Positions 26,354 to 33,790 of a stretch of 64,000 nucleotides of DNA are shown here, in pieces. The position numbers and the translations under genes were made by a program. The first letter of the stretch is position 1. The number at the start of each line of letters is the position of its first letter. The notes under the pieces were generated by a model. That model had not been told where the DNA came from. It did no database searches and saw nothing but the letters and a program-made list of their open reading frames with translations. The stretch is from Onishia taeanensis (GTDB lineage: Bacteria; Pseudomonadota; Gammaproteobacteria; Pseudomonadales; Halomonadaceae): assembly GCF_900100755.1 (NCBI RefSeq), contig NZ_FNCI01000001.1, positions 372,001 to 436,000 of the forward strand, given 5' to 3'.

Positions 26354-26574
26354 GAGTCAAGGAACCCCATATCGATGCTAGCTTCTTCATTATGGGCATC
26401 GTTTGCCGCATCCCCTCCGAGCGCCTCAATCGCTGCCTGGCGCAGTACCACTGGCCACCCATCTGCTTTGACCCGATAGGGAATGCCTAGTGCATCCAGG
26501 TGCTGGCGCTGACTAGCGCGTCTGGCGCAGCCGGTCAGCTCTTTCAGTTCCACCCTTGAAAGTACCAGTCCCAT
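26350..26574 (-). CDS. DUF4224 domain protein (excisionase position)
   Basis: A 74-residue protein with the DUF4224 pattern: LSRVELKELTGCARRASQ, LDALGIPYRVKADGWPVVLR. Such proteins lie directly upstream of phage integrase genes and probably act as recombination directionality or small DNA-binding factors. The start MGLVLSR is chosen because the family begins there; the frame is open 75 nt further upstream. It overlaps the integrase start by 4 nt. Confidence 0.8.
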   Translation of the reverse strand: MGLVLSRVELKELTGCARRASQRQHLDALGIPYRVKADGWPVVLRQAAIEALGGDAANDAHNEEASIDMGFLDS

Positions 26575-26575
26575 A

Positions 26576-27076
26576 TCAGTCTCCTGTATGCCTGCGCCCA
26601 CCGTGGCCACGGCCCGGGCCCGCTCGCCATTGTTGTTCCTGTTCCCCAATAGCCTCGTTCTGCTGGCGCTTCAGTAGTGCCTGGACTGCTGGGTTGGCAT
26701 CCAGGGTGGCCAGCCTTTGCAGTTCTGTTCGCTGGCGCTGAATGATCCGCATGGCCACGTCTGCCAGCTGCCAGCGGTCCTCTGGCGTTCCGCCGTCCAT
26801 CCGTACTTTCCCGAGCCCGTAGCAGCCGCCGCAGGGGTTGGCCTTGTTGCCCTTGATGGCGTCACGGCCGCTGCCAAGGCAGAGGGCGCAGTCGTCCAGG
26901 GCGATTTCTTTCCAATGTTGGCGCCAGTCGTCCTTGGTGGTAGCACTCGATACTTCTTTGTCGAGATCGAGGTACACCACCAGGACCTGGCCCTCGAGTG
27001 GGCCAGACCCCGGCGTCTCCGCCTGCACGACGAATCGACCGCCTTCGGTTTTGTGAGTGTGTGAGGCCCTGGTCAC
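26576..27076 (-). CDS. Phage protein with DnaJ-type zinc finger
   Basis: A 166-residue protein of unknown function. At about residues 63-92 it carries two CxxCxGxG-type repeats (CALCLGSG and CGGCYGLG), the DnaJ cysteine-rich pattern, which should bind zinc. The C-terminal end is rich in Gln, Gly and Arg. It overlaps the upstream dATP/dGTP pyrophosphohydrolase gene by 4 nt and lies 1 nt before the DUF4224 gene, in one leftward operon. Confidence 0.65.
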   Translation of the reverse strand: MTRASHTHKTEGGRFVVQAETPGSGPLEGQVLVVYLDLDKEVSSATTKDDWRQHWKEIALDDCALCLGSGRDAIKGNKANPCGGCYGLGKVRMDGGTPEDRWQLADVAMRIIQRQRTELQRLATLDANPAVQALLKRQQNEAIGEQEQQWRAGPGRGHGGRRHTGD

Positions 27077-27756
27077 TCGGCTCGCTCCCTGTCTTTTGTA
27101 CGGTCGTGTTCGATGGCTTTTGTGCGATCAGACGTACGCCAGTCTGGCCACTCCCGCTGCTCGTTCTTGCTCAATTTGGCATCTAGCCCGGCGACAACTT
27201 CCGCGGCGGTGTGACCGGAACGCCAAGCGCCATCTAACGCAAGCAGAACGACGTCGATCCACTCCTCGAGGTCGTTGGGAGCATCCTCTATTTCGCGCAA
27301 CTCTTTGCGGATGTGGTCGATGACGCCTTGCTGGCGTTCACCTGGCCCGAATGTGCGGGTCGAGAAAGCGATTTGGCGGTGCATGTGAGCAACCATGTCT
27401 AGATGATTGCCGCGGGCGAAGCGCTCGGCCACCAGCTCTCTGATCGGCTTGACGCCATGCCAGTCGCCTGGCTCTCCACTGGCCCCGGTGACTAGCTGAT
27501 AGATTTCATGCACGGTGGAACGCTGTGTGCGGGCTTCCTGTGCGTGCGTCTTGGCCTCTAGGCGGACAGCTTCAAGCTTCTCCGCCAGTGCGTCGTACTT
27601 GTCTCGCCGCACGTACTCAACCGCTTCGTCCTGATCCATGCCGTATGCCGGTGCCGGATCGTCACACCAGACATAGCGAAGCCGTCCTTCATCGCGGTCG
27701 GGTATCAAGTAGATACGCTCTACCGCTTCTTGTTTGAGTTCGTCCATTTCAGTCAT
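27073..27756 (-). CDS. dATP/dGTP diphosphohydrolase domain protein (DUF550 / MazZ type)
   Basis: A 227-residue protein whose C-terminal half (about 124-215) matches the dATP/dGTP pyrophosphohydrolase family PF04447: HMHRQIAFSTRTFGPGERQQG, then IRKELREIEDAPNDLEEWID and VVLLALDGAWRSGH, then WPDWRT and KAIEH. The acidic residues of the E-x-x-E / E-W-x-D type are the metal site. Family enzymes hydrolyse dATP and dGTP; in Z-genome phages (MazZ) this supports replacement of adenine. No purZ or DpoZ gene is seen here. It overlaps both neighbours by 4 nt. Confidence 0.82.
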   Translation of the reverse strand: MTEMDELKQEAVERIYLIPDRDEGRLRYVWCDDPAPAYGMDQDEAVEYVRRDKYDALAEKLEAVRLEAKTHAQEARTQRSTVHEIYQLVTGASGEPGDWHGVKPIRELVAERFARGNHLDMVAHMHRQIAFSTRTFGPGERQQGVIDHIRKELREIEDAPNDLEEWIDVVLLALDGAWRSGHTAAEVVAGLDAKLSKNEQREWPDWRTSDRTKAIEHDRTKDRERAE

Positions 27757-28178
27757 GCCGCCTCCTTATGCTTCAGTTGCTGGCGCCGACGCATGCGAGC
27801 GGCCACGGCTGATCGGCGTGCGGCACCGTTGGCCCTGGCGCGCTCGCGGATCCAGTGGGGCATGCCGGCCACGCGGCGATAGACAGACTGGGACGAGACC
27901 GGTTTTCCGATGGCGGTGAGGTGTGCGGCCACCTGGGCGATGGTCATCAGCTGCGCCTCGAGGCAGTCGACGACGGCTTGGTCTATGTCATCCCAGTCGA
28001 TCCGCCGCCAGCCCTGACGATCATGTCGCATGAGCCCGATGCGTTGGGCTGCGCCTTGAACTTCGATGATCCCACGACCCAGATCGGCAGCTATGTCGGC
28101 ATACCGCCAGCCAGCTTTGACCAGTTCATCGAGGCGGTCGTACTCTTCGCGGGACCATTTCCGGTGCTTGCGTGTCAT
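27753..28178 (-). CDS. HTH DNA-binding phage protein
   Basis: A 141-residue basic protein. The N-terminal part has a SANT/Myb-like helix-turn-helix pattern (RKWSREEYDRLDELVKAGWR, YADIAADLGRG). A second helix-turn-helix-like stretch (TIAQVAAHLTAIGKPVSSQS) occurs near residue 80. The C-terminus is Arg-rich. The start is ATG at 28178, overlapping the rdgC-like stop; a longer frame upstream runs inside that gene. It is probably a DNA-binding regulator of the leftward operon. Confidence 0.65.
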   Translation of the reverse strand: MTRKHRKWSREEYDRLDELVKAGWRYADIAADLGRGIIEVQGAAQRIGLMRHDRQGWRRIDWDDIDQAVVDCLEAQLMTIAQVAAHLTAIGKPVSSQSVYRRVAGMPHWIRERARANGAARRSAVAARMRRRQQLKHKEAA

Positions 28179-29077
28179 GCCGCCACCTCCTCTTCCTTGT
28201 ACTCCAGAAGTTGGCATAGTTCGGCAACGATGCCGGCAATCGCCTGCGTCTCTTCGTGAGCCTGCATGCGCCACTGGTGCGCATGATCGTCATCATCTTC
28301 GTCGCTATCGATTGGCTCCCGCTTGATGCACTTGAGGCGGAACTCGCTGGTCAGGCGAAAGTGGGTGCGATCGAAGATCATGCCCAAGTCCTCGACCCGG
28401 TACCCGGCGCGCAGCTGATCGAGCAGCTCTTGGTTGCCGGTGATGTCGACGCCTGCATAGGTAACTTTCTCGACCTCTTCGAAGCGGCGCACCAGCAGGG
28501 CGTGGTCATCAACATCGAGTTGGCCGAAGGCTTGGTCGTCTTCTCCCTCGATTAGCTTCTGGAGTCGACTGGTTATGCCATGCTTGATGTCGCTGATATG
28601 AATCGTCTGTGTCTTGACGCTTCCAGCAGCAGAGATCAGGGAATTCACTAGCGCGTCAGCTTTCGACTTTCCGCCGGTATTGACGATCAGTAGCTGATGC
28701 TCCTGGTGGTAGAACGCCCATGTGTAGGAGGTGCTTACCAGCGCTTGCTCGCACAGGGCGAAGAAGATTTCTTCCTTAATGGCCTGCCGAGTCTTGCGCG
28801 GCACCTTAGTGCCTTGCGCTTCCTCGATATTGGTGACTTCCTTGTCGGTTTCCGCCTGCAGCACCTTCGGCGGGATGACCTTCTCGTCAGTGCGAAGGCA
28901 AATGGCAAAGCCGCCTGGGAAATCTGTCACCAAGTCGCCTGTCACCTCGTTCATCACGAAGCAGTGACGCTTGTACTCCGTATCGCTTAATTCTCGATAG
29001 GCGAGCTCTGCGAAGTGCTGGCGCAGGCTCTCAATGCTAGGAAGCTCTGCTTTGAAAACGATGGCATTACTGATCAT
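28175..29077 (-). CDS. rdgC: RdgC-like recombination-associated protein
   Basis: A 300-residue protein of the RdgC family, which forms a ring around duplex DNA and limits RecA activity. The family layout is visible: ESLRQHFAELAYRELSDTEYK at the N-terminus, GGFAICLRTDEKVIPPKVLQ near residue 55, and a DFxLTSEF-like strand region near 240. It is encoded here in a prophage early operon, not as the chromosomal gene. A role in promoting or protecting phage recombination is inferred. It overlaps the next gene by 4 nt. Confidence 0.78.
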   Translation of the reverse strand: MISNAIVFKAELPSIESLRQHFAELAYRELSDTEYKRHCFVMNEVTGDLVTDFPGGFAICLRTDEKVIPPKVLQAETDKEVTNIEEAQGTKVPRKTRQAIKEEIFFALCEQALVSTSYTWAFYHQEHQLLIVNTGGKSKADALVNSLISAAGSVKTQTIHISDIKHGITSRLQKLIEGEDDQAFGQLDVDDHALLVRRFEEVEKVTYAGVDITGNQELLDQLRAGYRVEDLGMIFDRTHFRLTSEFRLKCIKREPIDSDEDDDDHAHQWRMQAHEETQAIAGIVAELCQLLEYKEEEVAA

Positions 29078-29104
29078 GTCTTACTCCCTATCCGGCGTTG
29101 CCGA

Positions 29105-29328
29105 TCAGTGCGTGTTGTCTTGTTCGTTCAGCCGATAACAGGCGATGCCGTCGCCGAGCAGGTCGCTACCTGCCGGCTTGAGCAGGCCCTTGCCTGCCAG
29201 GGACTCGACCGTGCGGTAGTGAACGGGTGTGCCGTCGAAGAGCCGCCCCCCCCATGCATCAGATGGGCGACTTGTCCGGTCTGGCGCATGGTGTCGATCA
29301 AGCGTTGCTGTGGTTTCGTCAGTTGCAT
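29105..29328 (-). pseudogene. Small winged-helix-like phage protein split by a poly-G frameshift
   Basis: Two frames join into one sensible protein of about 74 residues: MQLTKPQQRLIDTMRQTGQ then VAHLMHGG in one frame, and RLFDGTPVHYRTVESLAGKG then LLKPAGSDLLG in the next. The switch falls at a run of eight G (plus-strand C run 29246-29253). One base fewer, or two more, would restore the frame. The first ATG overlaps the end of the upstream gene by 10 nt, supporting a real gene. Replication slippage, a sequencing error or programmed frameshifting are all possible. Confidence 0.65.
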
Positions 29329-30479
29329 GTCGAGTCCTCGTGTCTTCCAAGACACTGGTTAGGCTGCCGACCGCGCTGGCGGTAGCTTTCCAGGTGTAAT
29401 GGGGGTTGCGCGGCCACCTGCTGCAGGTCGAGAGGCACGATCCGGCTTAGGCTGTCTTCCATGCCTTGATCGGGCCGGAATCGCCCCAGCTCCTCCCATG
29501 TGAACTTGCCGGCCTCGACGGGATCGGGCGTGTAGCCACAGGCGCCGGGGCGGTGGTAGGCGCTATGCCCCTTATGCCAGATGAGATAAAGCGGTTCGTC
29601 AGCGGGAAACAGGACTCCCTTGAGGGTCTCAGCCCGCAGGAAGTCCATAGCCTTCACGGCTTTGGCCAGCTCGATCTCGAGGCGCTGGCGGCGAAGTCCC
29701 TCGTTACGCTTGCGGCGAAGTTCGCCTGGGTTGTCGACGTATAGGGCGAAGCTGGCTTCGTTGCTGACTCCGTACTTGCCTGTAACCACCCACCACATGT
29801 TGTTGATGTTGTAGTAGGCAAAGCCGGTGCTCATTCGGCCTTTCCTGTCAGCGAAGTAGACGCGCTGTCCGTGCTCGATCAGCTTTCCGTCGGCAGATTT
29901 TCTGTTGCAGTCACTGATCGTGTAGTTGCTGATGTCGCCCTTGAAATGCCAGCTAGTACGCCAGCACCCTTCGACCCATTCCATTGCGGTCAGCGCACTC
30001 GTACCGCACTTCGCGTTGCGACCATCACGCGGCTCGTCGTTGAATTCGTAACCGGCGAAGATGTTGCATAGATAGGCGCGAAGCCGCCGCCGTGTGCGCT
30101 CCATCTCAAGCCACAGCAGATAGGGCATCCGCTTCTCTTTGCCGAAGTCGTAGCGACCGCCATTAGGGTTATCTCCGTTAGCTACGTCTTGCCACATCGC
30201 GAACTCGATGTGGCGGCCGCTTAAGCCAAGAAACCCCTGTAGGTCCCCCTTGCGACAGTAGCGATGGTTCTCAGCGAAGGAGCGGCTGTACTGCTTGATC
30301 ATTTCCGCCGGCACCTCGGTGCGCCATCCCATGCGGCGCAGCTGCTGTGCCATGCGCAGGAAAACGTCTTTCTTGAACTGGTGCTCCCACTCATAGAGCG
30401 CTGGGCCTTCCGGCTCTTCCCATACGTGAAGGCTAGCGTCGTGTAAACTGACGACTCCCTCGCGATTGATCTGTGGCAT
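29319..30479 (-). CDS. Phage protein of unknown function, 386 residues
   Basis: I do not recognise the family. The protein is soluble, with many Trp and Arg residues (HVWEEPEGPALYEWEHQFKK near the start; FLGLSGRHIEFAMWQDVA near residue 85). Its predicted fold is mixed. About residues 256-285 form a charged helix (RRKRNEGLRRQRLEIELAKA). There is no signal peptide or membrane helix. It is the largest gene of the leftward early operon. AAGGAGCGATAT precedes the ATG. Confidence 0.7.
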   Translation of the reverse strand: MPQINREGVVSLHDASLHVWEEPEGPALYEWEHQFKKDVFLRMAQQLRRMGWRTEVPAEMIKQYSRSFAENHRYCRKGDLQGFLGLSGRHIEFAMWQDVANGDNPNGGRYDFGKEKRMPYLLWLEMERTRRRLRAYLCNIFAGYEFNDEPRDGRNAKCGTSALTAMEWVEGCWRTSWHFKGDISNYTISDCNRKSADGKLIEHGQRVYFADRKGRMSTGFAYYNINNMWWVVTGKYGVSNEASFALYVDNPGELRRKRNEGLRRQRLEIELAKAVKAMDFLRAETLKGVLFPADEPLYLIWHKGHSAYHRPGACGYTPDPVEAGKFTWEELGRFRPDQGMEDSLSRIVPLDLQQVAAQPPLHLESYRQRGRQPNQCLGRHEDSTCN

Positions 30480-30513
30480 ATATCGCTCCTTGGCCCGTGG
30501 GCCAGTGTGGGTG

Positions 30514-30837
30514 TCAGGAGGCGTCCGCAGCTTCCGGCGCCGGGGCCATTAGCGCTTCAGCCAGGGGTGTGGTCGGTTTCACCGCCAGCATCACGATCTC
30601 GGCATCTTCGTTGCTCCAGCGGCCCAGCTCTGCAAAGCCTTCCGGTGGGGCGAATGGCAGCACGTCGATGTAGGCCTCGATGTCAGCCAGGTAGCGCTCG
30701 CTCTCTTCCGGCTGCTCGTCTGGATCTGGCTCATAGACGACGTCGAGATACACCTCGAAACCCATCGGTTCGAAGATGTCCTTCACGGGACGCTCCTCAA
30801 GCAGCGGATGGTTCGTCAGTTGGTCGATCAGTCGCAT
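30514..30837 (-). CDS. Acidic phage protein of unknown function
   Basis: A 107-residue, strongly acidic protein (VVYEPDPDEQPEESERYLAD in the middle), not recognised. AAGGAG lies 6 nt before ATG 30837 (MRLIDQL), which decides the start over the upstream ATG at 30873. Acidic small proteins are typical of halophile phages; a DNA-mimic role is possible but unsupported. Confidence 0.6.
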   Translation of the reverse strand: MRLIDQLTNHPLLEERPVKDIFEPMGFEVYLDVVYEPDPDEQPEESERYLADIEAYIDVLPFAPPEGFAELGRWSNEDAEIVMLAVKPTTPLAEALMAPAPEAADAS

Positions 30838-30925
30838 GTCGATCTCCTTTTTCTCTTCCAAGCCACTGGCCAATCCACTGAACGCATGTATGCGTTGAAT
30901 GGGCTGGCCACTGCCCTGGTCGGGT

Positions 30926-30949
30926 AAAAAGCCCCGCCCGCAGGCGGGG
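30926..30949 (-). terminator. Intrinsic terminator within the leftward early region
   Basis: On the minus strand CCCCGCC pairs with GGCGGGG around a 4-nt loop and is followed by five T. It lies 150 nt after the gene at 31099-31371 and separates that three-gene unit from the downstream leftward genes. Confidence 0.8.
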
Positions 30950-31098
30950 AATGCAGGGAATTCGAGGCTGGCGCCCGGGGCATGTCGGGGTGGACCCCGT
31001 CACCAGCTGCTGGCGTTTTGCTCGTGTTCTACCTGGCACAGGCCAGCGATACCGGTAGCGAGCCCCACCATTCCCGCCGTGGGGTGGGCGGCGTCTAT

Positions 31099-31371
31099 TC
31101 AGTTGGCGGCGAGCCCGATGCCGGCGGTCACCGTGATGCTGGCGCCCTCAGTAGGCGGGCAGCGGTGTGCCTTGCCGTCGTAGTCCGGATGCCCGAAGCG
31201 TTCACTGGCTGGCACGCCCTGGTTGGCTTCGCTCTGCCATTGCGCCACTCCCTGGCAGTAGTCCCGCCACATTGCGGATTCGAGCTGGCGCTGGTCGTCG
31301 GGTAGGGCGGCGAGTAGTAACCCAAGAATGGTGCCGCTCAGAATCGCGGGACCGATCAGTCGAGTGTTCAT
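31099..31371 (-). CDS. Small exported or membrane-anchored phage protein
   Basis: A 90-residue protein with an N-terminal hydrophobic segment (LIGPAILSGTILGLLLAALP) that is either a signal peptide or an anchor, followed by a short soluble part with two Cys (DYCQG, HRCPP). Not recognised. It overlaps the next gene upstream by 4 nt, forming a co-translated trio ending at the terminator at 30926-30949. Confidence 0.6.
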   Translation of the reverse strand: MNTRLIGPAILSGTILGLLLAALPDDQRQLESAMWRDYCQGVAQWQSEANQGVPASERFGHPDYDGKAHRCPPTEGASITVTAGIGLAAN

Positions 31372-31706
31372 GCCGGCTTTCCCCCTTCGAGCAGGTTGGA
31401 GAGCGCATTAACGGCCTCGCCGAGCTGGCGCAGAGAAGCTAGCCGTTGTTCTGGAGAGCTGGCGGCGCCAGGCAGTGCAATTGCTTGGCGAACACCCCAT
31501 CCCTCGGTCCAGCATTCGTTAGGCTTCTTGGTGTCTACGCTCAGCTCATGGCCTCCGTGGGTATGGATGCTGGCGCGGTACTGGACGATGGCCTGATGGT
31601 TGCCCTGCATGTTCAGCGCCATGGCTTGCAAATGGATGCGACTGATCAGCAACTGCAGATCATCGCTAAGGCGGTGATGTTTGAGGATTTGAAGCTCGGT
31701 TTTCAT
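31368..31706 (-). CDS. Phage protein of unknown function
   Basis: A 112-residue soluble protein with no recognised domain. The middle has alternating beta-like segments (IHTHGGHELSVDTKKPNE) and the C-terminus is helical (RLASLRQLGEAVNALSNLLE). It overlaps both neighbours by 4 nt in the LuxR-HTH operon. Confidence 0.55.
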   Translation of the reverse strand: MKTELQILKHHRLSDDLQLLISRIHLQAMALNMQGNHQAIVQYRASIHTHGGHELSVDTKKPNECWTEGWGVRQAIALPGAASSPEQRLASLRQLGEAVNALSNLLEGGKPA

Positions 31707-32083
31707 GCCATCACCTCGGCTTCACGACGCTGTATCCGCACGATGCGCACCGGCTGGCGCACACGCTGTGCCGGCTGCTGGGGAGCCATCGCGCTGACGA
31801 TCAGCGCCAGCAGCAGCGGCGCAATCCAGCCACGGCGAATGCCTTTGACTATGGCGTCAGCGGCCCGGCTAGCGCTTAGCCGGTAGTAGAGGGTTTCGGC
31901 GGTGCTCTTCACGGTGGCCGGGCTGATGCCACGCTCCCGGGCGATTTCCTTCTGGGTCATCCCGCTGGCCAGGCCGGCCAGCACCATGGCCTGTTTGGCG
32001 GTGGGCCAGTCCGATCCCCGCTTGCCGATGCGGCAGCGGAAGCCGGCGAAATCGATGGTCTGCGGTGGCGGTGTGTGTTCCAT
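31703..32083 (-). CDS. LuxR-type HTH protein with C-terminal hydrophobic segment
   Basis: A 126-residue protein with a clear LuxR/GerE-type helix-turn-helix at about residues 27-72 (TAKQAMVLAGLASGMTQKEI, ARERGISPATVKSTAETLY), followed by a hydrophobic segment (IAPLLLALIVSAM) that may anchor it. The start is ATG 32083. Its promoter (TTGACT-17-TTTACT at 32122-32150, minus strand) is overlapped by a phage repressor-type operator at 32126-32137, so it is probably under CI/Cro control. Confidence 0.7.
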   Translation of the reverse strand: MEHTPPPQTIDFAGFRCRIGKRGSDWPTAKQAMVLAGLASGMTQKEIARERGISPATVKSTAETLYYRLSASRAADAIVKGIRRGWIAPLLLALIVSAMAPQQPAQRVRQPVRIVRIQRREAEVMA

Positions 32084-32121
32084 GAGAGGCTGCCCATCCG
32101 TGTTGCGATCCGATGGGGTAG

Positions 32122-32150
32122 AGTAAAGCAATGCTTTCTTTACTAGTCAA
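32122..32150 (-). promoter_or_regulatory. Promoter with repressor operator upstream of the LuxR-HTH gene
   Basis: On the minus strand there is a -35 TTGACT (plus 32145-32150), a 17-nt spacer and a -10 TTTACT (plus 32122-32127). The palindrome AAGCAATGCTTT (32126-32137) covers the -10 edge and spacer. The same sequence type occurs three times between cI and cro. Confidence 0.7.
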
Positions 32151-32181
32151 GCGTGGCTTTATTGTTTGAGTGTGCAGGCAC

Positions 32182-32206
32182 AAAAAACCCGCCTCGAGGG
32201 CGGGTT
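32182..32206 (-). terminator. Intrinsic terminator after higA
   Basis: On the minus strand, an 8-bp stem AACCCGCC / GGCGGGTT with TCGA loop followed by six T, located 25 nt after the HigA-like stop codon. Confidence 0.82.
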
Positions 32207-32231
32207 AGGTAGTGATGGTAGAGGGCCGACC

Positions 32232-32498
32232 TCAGGCGGTGTGGGGGGAGATGCCCGAGTACTTGTCGCTGCGCCGTGCCTCTTCCAGGTCATAGGCGTT
32301 CTGCAGGCGTAGCCAGTAGCCATCGCTGGCACCGAAGTAGCGTGACAACCTCAGTTTGGTGTCGGCGCTTATAGCGCGCGCTCCACGGGTGATTTCGCCG
32401 ATCTCCGTGGCCAGGACATTCTTGGTCAGCCCCATGGGCTCGATGAATTCCTCGAACAGGATCTCGCCAGGGTGGATGTTGGGAAGCTGTTCGGTCAT
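32232..32498 (-). CDS. HigA-type antitoxin with shortened helix-turn-helix
   Basis: An 88-residue HigA/VapI family antitoxin. The family start (LPNIHPGEILFEEFIEPMGL) and end (AISADTKLRLSRYFGASDGYWLRLQNAYDLE) are intact. Between ATEIG and EITRGARAIS about seven or eight residues normally forming the recognition-helix region (usually VPxxRIN) are missing. The in-frame deletion should weaken or abolish DNA binding. The partner toxin gene is also damaged. Confidence 0.8.
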   Translation of the reverse strand: MTEQLPNIHPGEILFEEFIEPMGLTKNVLATEIGEITRGARAISADTKLRLSRYFGASDGYWLRLQNAYDLEEARRSDKYSGISPHTA

Positions 32499-32503
32499 GA
32501 CTT

Positions 32504-32788
32504 CCTCCCCAGTGGTAGTCGACGATCTCGACGTCTAGGGCGCTGCCTTCTTCGAAGCGGAAGCGCAGCCGCCATTGGTCATTGGGGCGGATGCTGTGCC
32601 GGCCGGCACGATTGCCCTGCAGCGCCTCGAGGCGCTGCAGGGGGGGGCGCAGGTCATCCAGGGATGCGGCGGCCTCGAGCTGACGCAGTTTCTTCAAGGC
32701 ATTGCGCTGAATGTCGCCGGGCAGCTTGCGCGTCACTCGCCCTCGGGCGATGGCACGCGGAGTGCTTGTCCTTGAAGCTCTTGATCAT
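32504..32788 (-). pseudogene. HigB-type toxin, frameshifted and without its usual stop
   Basis: The RelE-fold HigB family is recognisable: an ATG at 32788 (MIKSFKDKHS), then in another frame RVTRKLPGDIQRNALKKLRQ, then GNRAGRHSIRPNDQWRLRFR and EIVDYHW. A one-base shift near 32757 separates the start from the body. At the end, where family members usually stop right after VDYH, TGG is read and the frame runs on to 32290 through the higA gene. The module thus seems to be decaying. A GTG at 32736 could give a shortened product. Confidence 0.7.
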
Positions 32789-32803
32789 CCGGTGCTCGCC
32801 CTC

Positions 32804-32835
32804 TAACGCTATGCGTTATATGACTCATAGCGTTA
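32804..32835 (-). promoter_or_regulatory. higBA operator palindrome
   Basis: A perfect 10-bp inverted repeat, TAACGCTATG (32804-32813) and CATAGCGTTA (32826-32835), lies just upstream of the higB start. The minus strand between the arms includes ATATAACG, a possible -10. It is a typical autoregulatory operator for a HigA antitoxin. Confidence 0.7.
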
Positions 32836-32848
32836 TGTCGGCCACAAA

Positions 32849-32872
32849 AAACCCGCCTTGAGGGCGGGGTTT
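32849..32872 (-). terminator. Intrinsic terminator after the DUF6941 gene
   Basis: On the minus strand CCCCGCCC pairs with GGCGGGT-type arm around a 4-nt loop, followed by six T. It ends the unit containing the gene at 32892-33308 and lies 14 nt before the higBA operator. Confidence 0.8.
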
Positions 32873-32891
32873 GCCTTGCGCTATTCAGCGG

Positions 32892-33308
32892 CTACGGCTT
32901 GGCTTGATCGGCCTGGATGATATTAAGAGGCAAGCCGTAGTGAACCTCGCCATCAGCGTTGACTTTTACTCGAATGGCCTTGGGTTCACTGATCTCCAGC
33001 GGAGAGAAAACAAAGTTGGCTTGTATCACGCCTGGATGGTCGTTAGTGGCGTTGCCATTTGTGGGCATTTCCTCAGGAGAAAAGGTAGCGTTTGCTATCG
33101 TATCATCACCTAGAAATACCTCTATACCAATCTCTTTGGGTGGTTGGTCTTTGTCATGCACGCAAAAGACAGTTGCGCAAATCTTGGATAGCGTTGAGGG
33201 GATTTTCGTGACGTGCATGCTTCCAGTGTAAGTGCCAACGTAGGTGAGCTTATTGCCCACTTCTTGCCGGATGTCGTCACTATAGAGCGTAAAAATACTG
33301 TGGATCAT
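32892..33308 (-). CDS. DUF6941 family phage protein
   Basis: A 138-residue protein of the DUF6941 type. The start IFTLYSDDIRQEVGNKLTYVGTY is characteristic, followed by beta-rich segments (MHVTKIPSTLSKICATVF; PPKEIGIEVFLGDD). Members occur near phage repressors and in islands; the function is unknown. It starts directly at the stop of the XRE antitoxin gene (ATG shares base 33308), so the three genes down from 34127 form one operon. Confidence 0.7.
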   Translation of the reverse strand: MIHSIFTLYSDDIRQEVGNKLTYVGTYTGSMHVTKIPSTLSKICATVFCVHDKDQPPKEIGIEVFLGDDTIANATFSPEEMPTNGNATNDHPGVIQANFVFSPLEISEPKAIRVKVNADGEVHYGLPLNIIQADQAKP

Positions 33309-33790
33309 CAGTTAGATCCCTCAAAAATATGGCGCTGGCGGGTCAGCATTTCATCCATGGTGTTCATGTCGACTTGAAGCGCTTTGCATAGCTTTTTCAT
33401 GGTTTCCCAGGCGACGTTCTCCGAGCCTCGCTCAATTCTAGCGACATGAGACTGACTGCTACCCAGCAAGTCAGCCAATTTAGCCTGTGACCAGCCAAGG
33501 CGCAGGCGAACAGTGCGAATGGTGTCACCCTCGTCGCCTTGTAGCTTGCCGGCGAGTTTAGCTCTAGCACGTGCAAGCGCAGCTTTTTTACGAGGATTGC
33601 TCTCAGACTTGGCAACGACATCTTCAATGGCCGTATAACCCGCTGGAGCAGAGATAGACGGATACCTGTGCTTTTCGAAGCTGATGATCTTCCCAGGAGC
33701 GCTGGACGTGGTCGCAGCGTTCGACTGATCAAAGGTCTTCGTAGGCGGCCAAGATGCGTTGTGATAGCGGATGGTTGGGGTCATAGTCAA
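33308..33790 (-). CDS. XRE-family antitoxin of a RelE-type pair
   Basis: A 160-residue protein with a C-terminal HTH_3 domain (about residues 86-150: IRTVRLRLGWSQAKLADLLG, SSQSHVARIERG). The N-terminal part (about 30-85) is probably the toxin-neutralising region. The gene overlaps the toxin gene upstream by 62 nt if the first ATG is used; no later ATG is available before the HTH, so the long overlap is probably real or a non-ATG start is used. Toxin-first order is usual for HigBA-like pairs. Confidence 0.8.
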   Translation of the reverse strand: MTMTPTIRYHNASWPPTKTFDQSNAATTSSAPGKIISFEKHRYPSISAPAGYTAIEDVVAKSESNPRKKAALARARAKLAGKLQGDEGDTIRTVRLRLGWSQAKLADLLGSSQSHVARIERGSENVAWETMKKLCKALQVDMNTMDEMLTRQRHIFEGSN

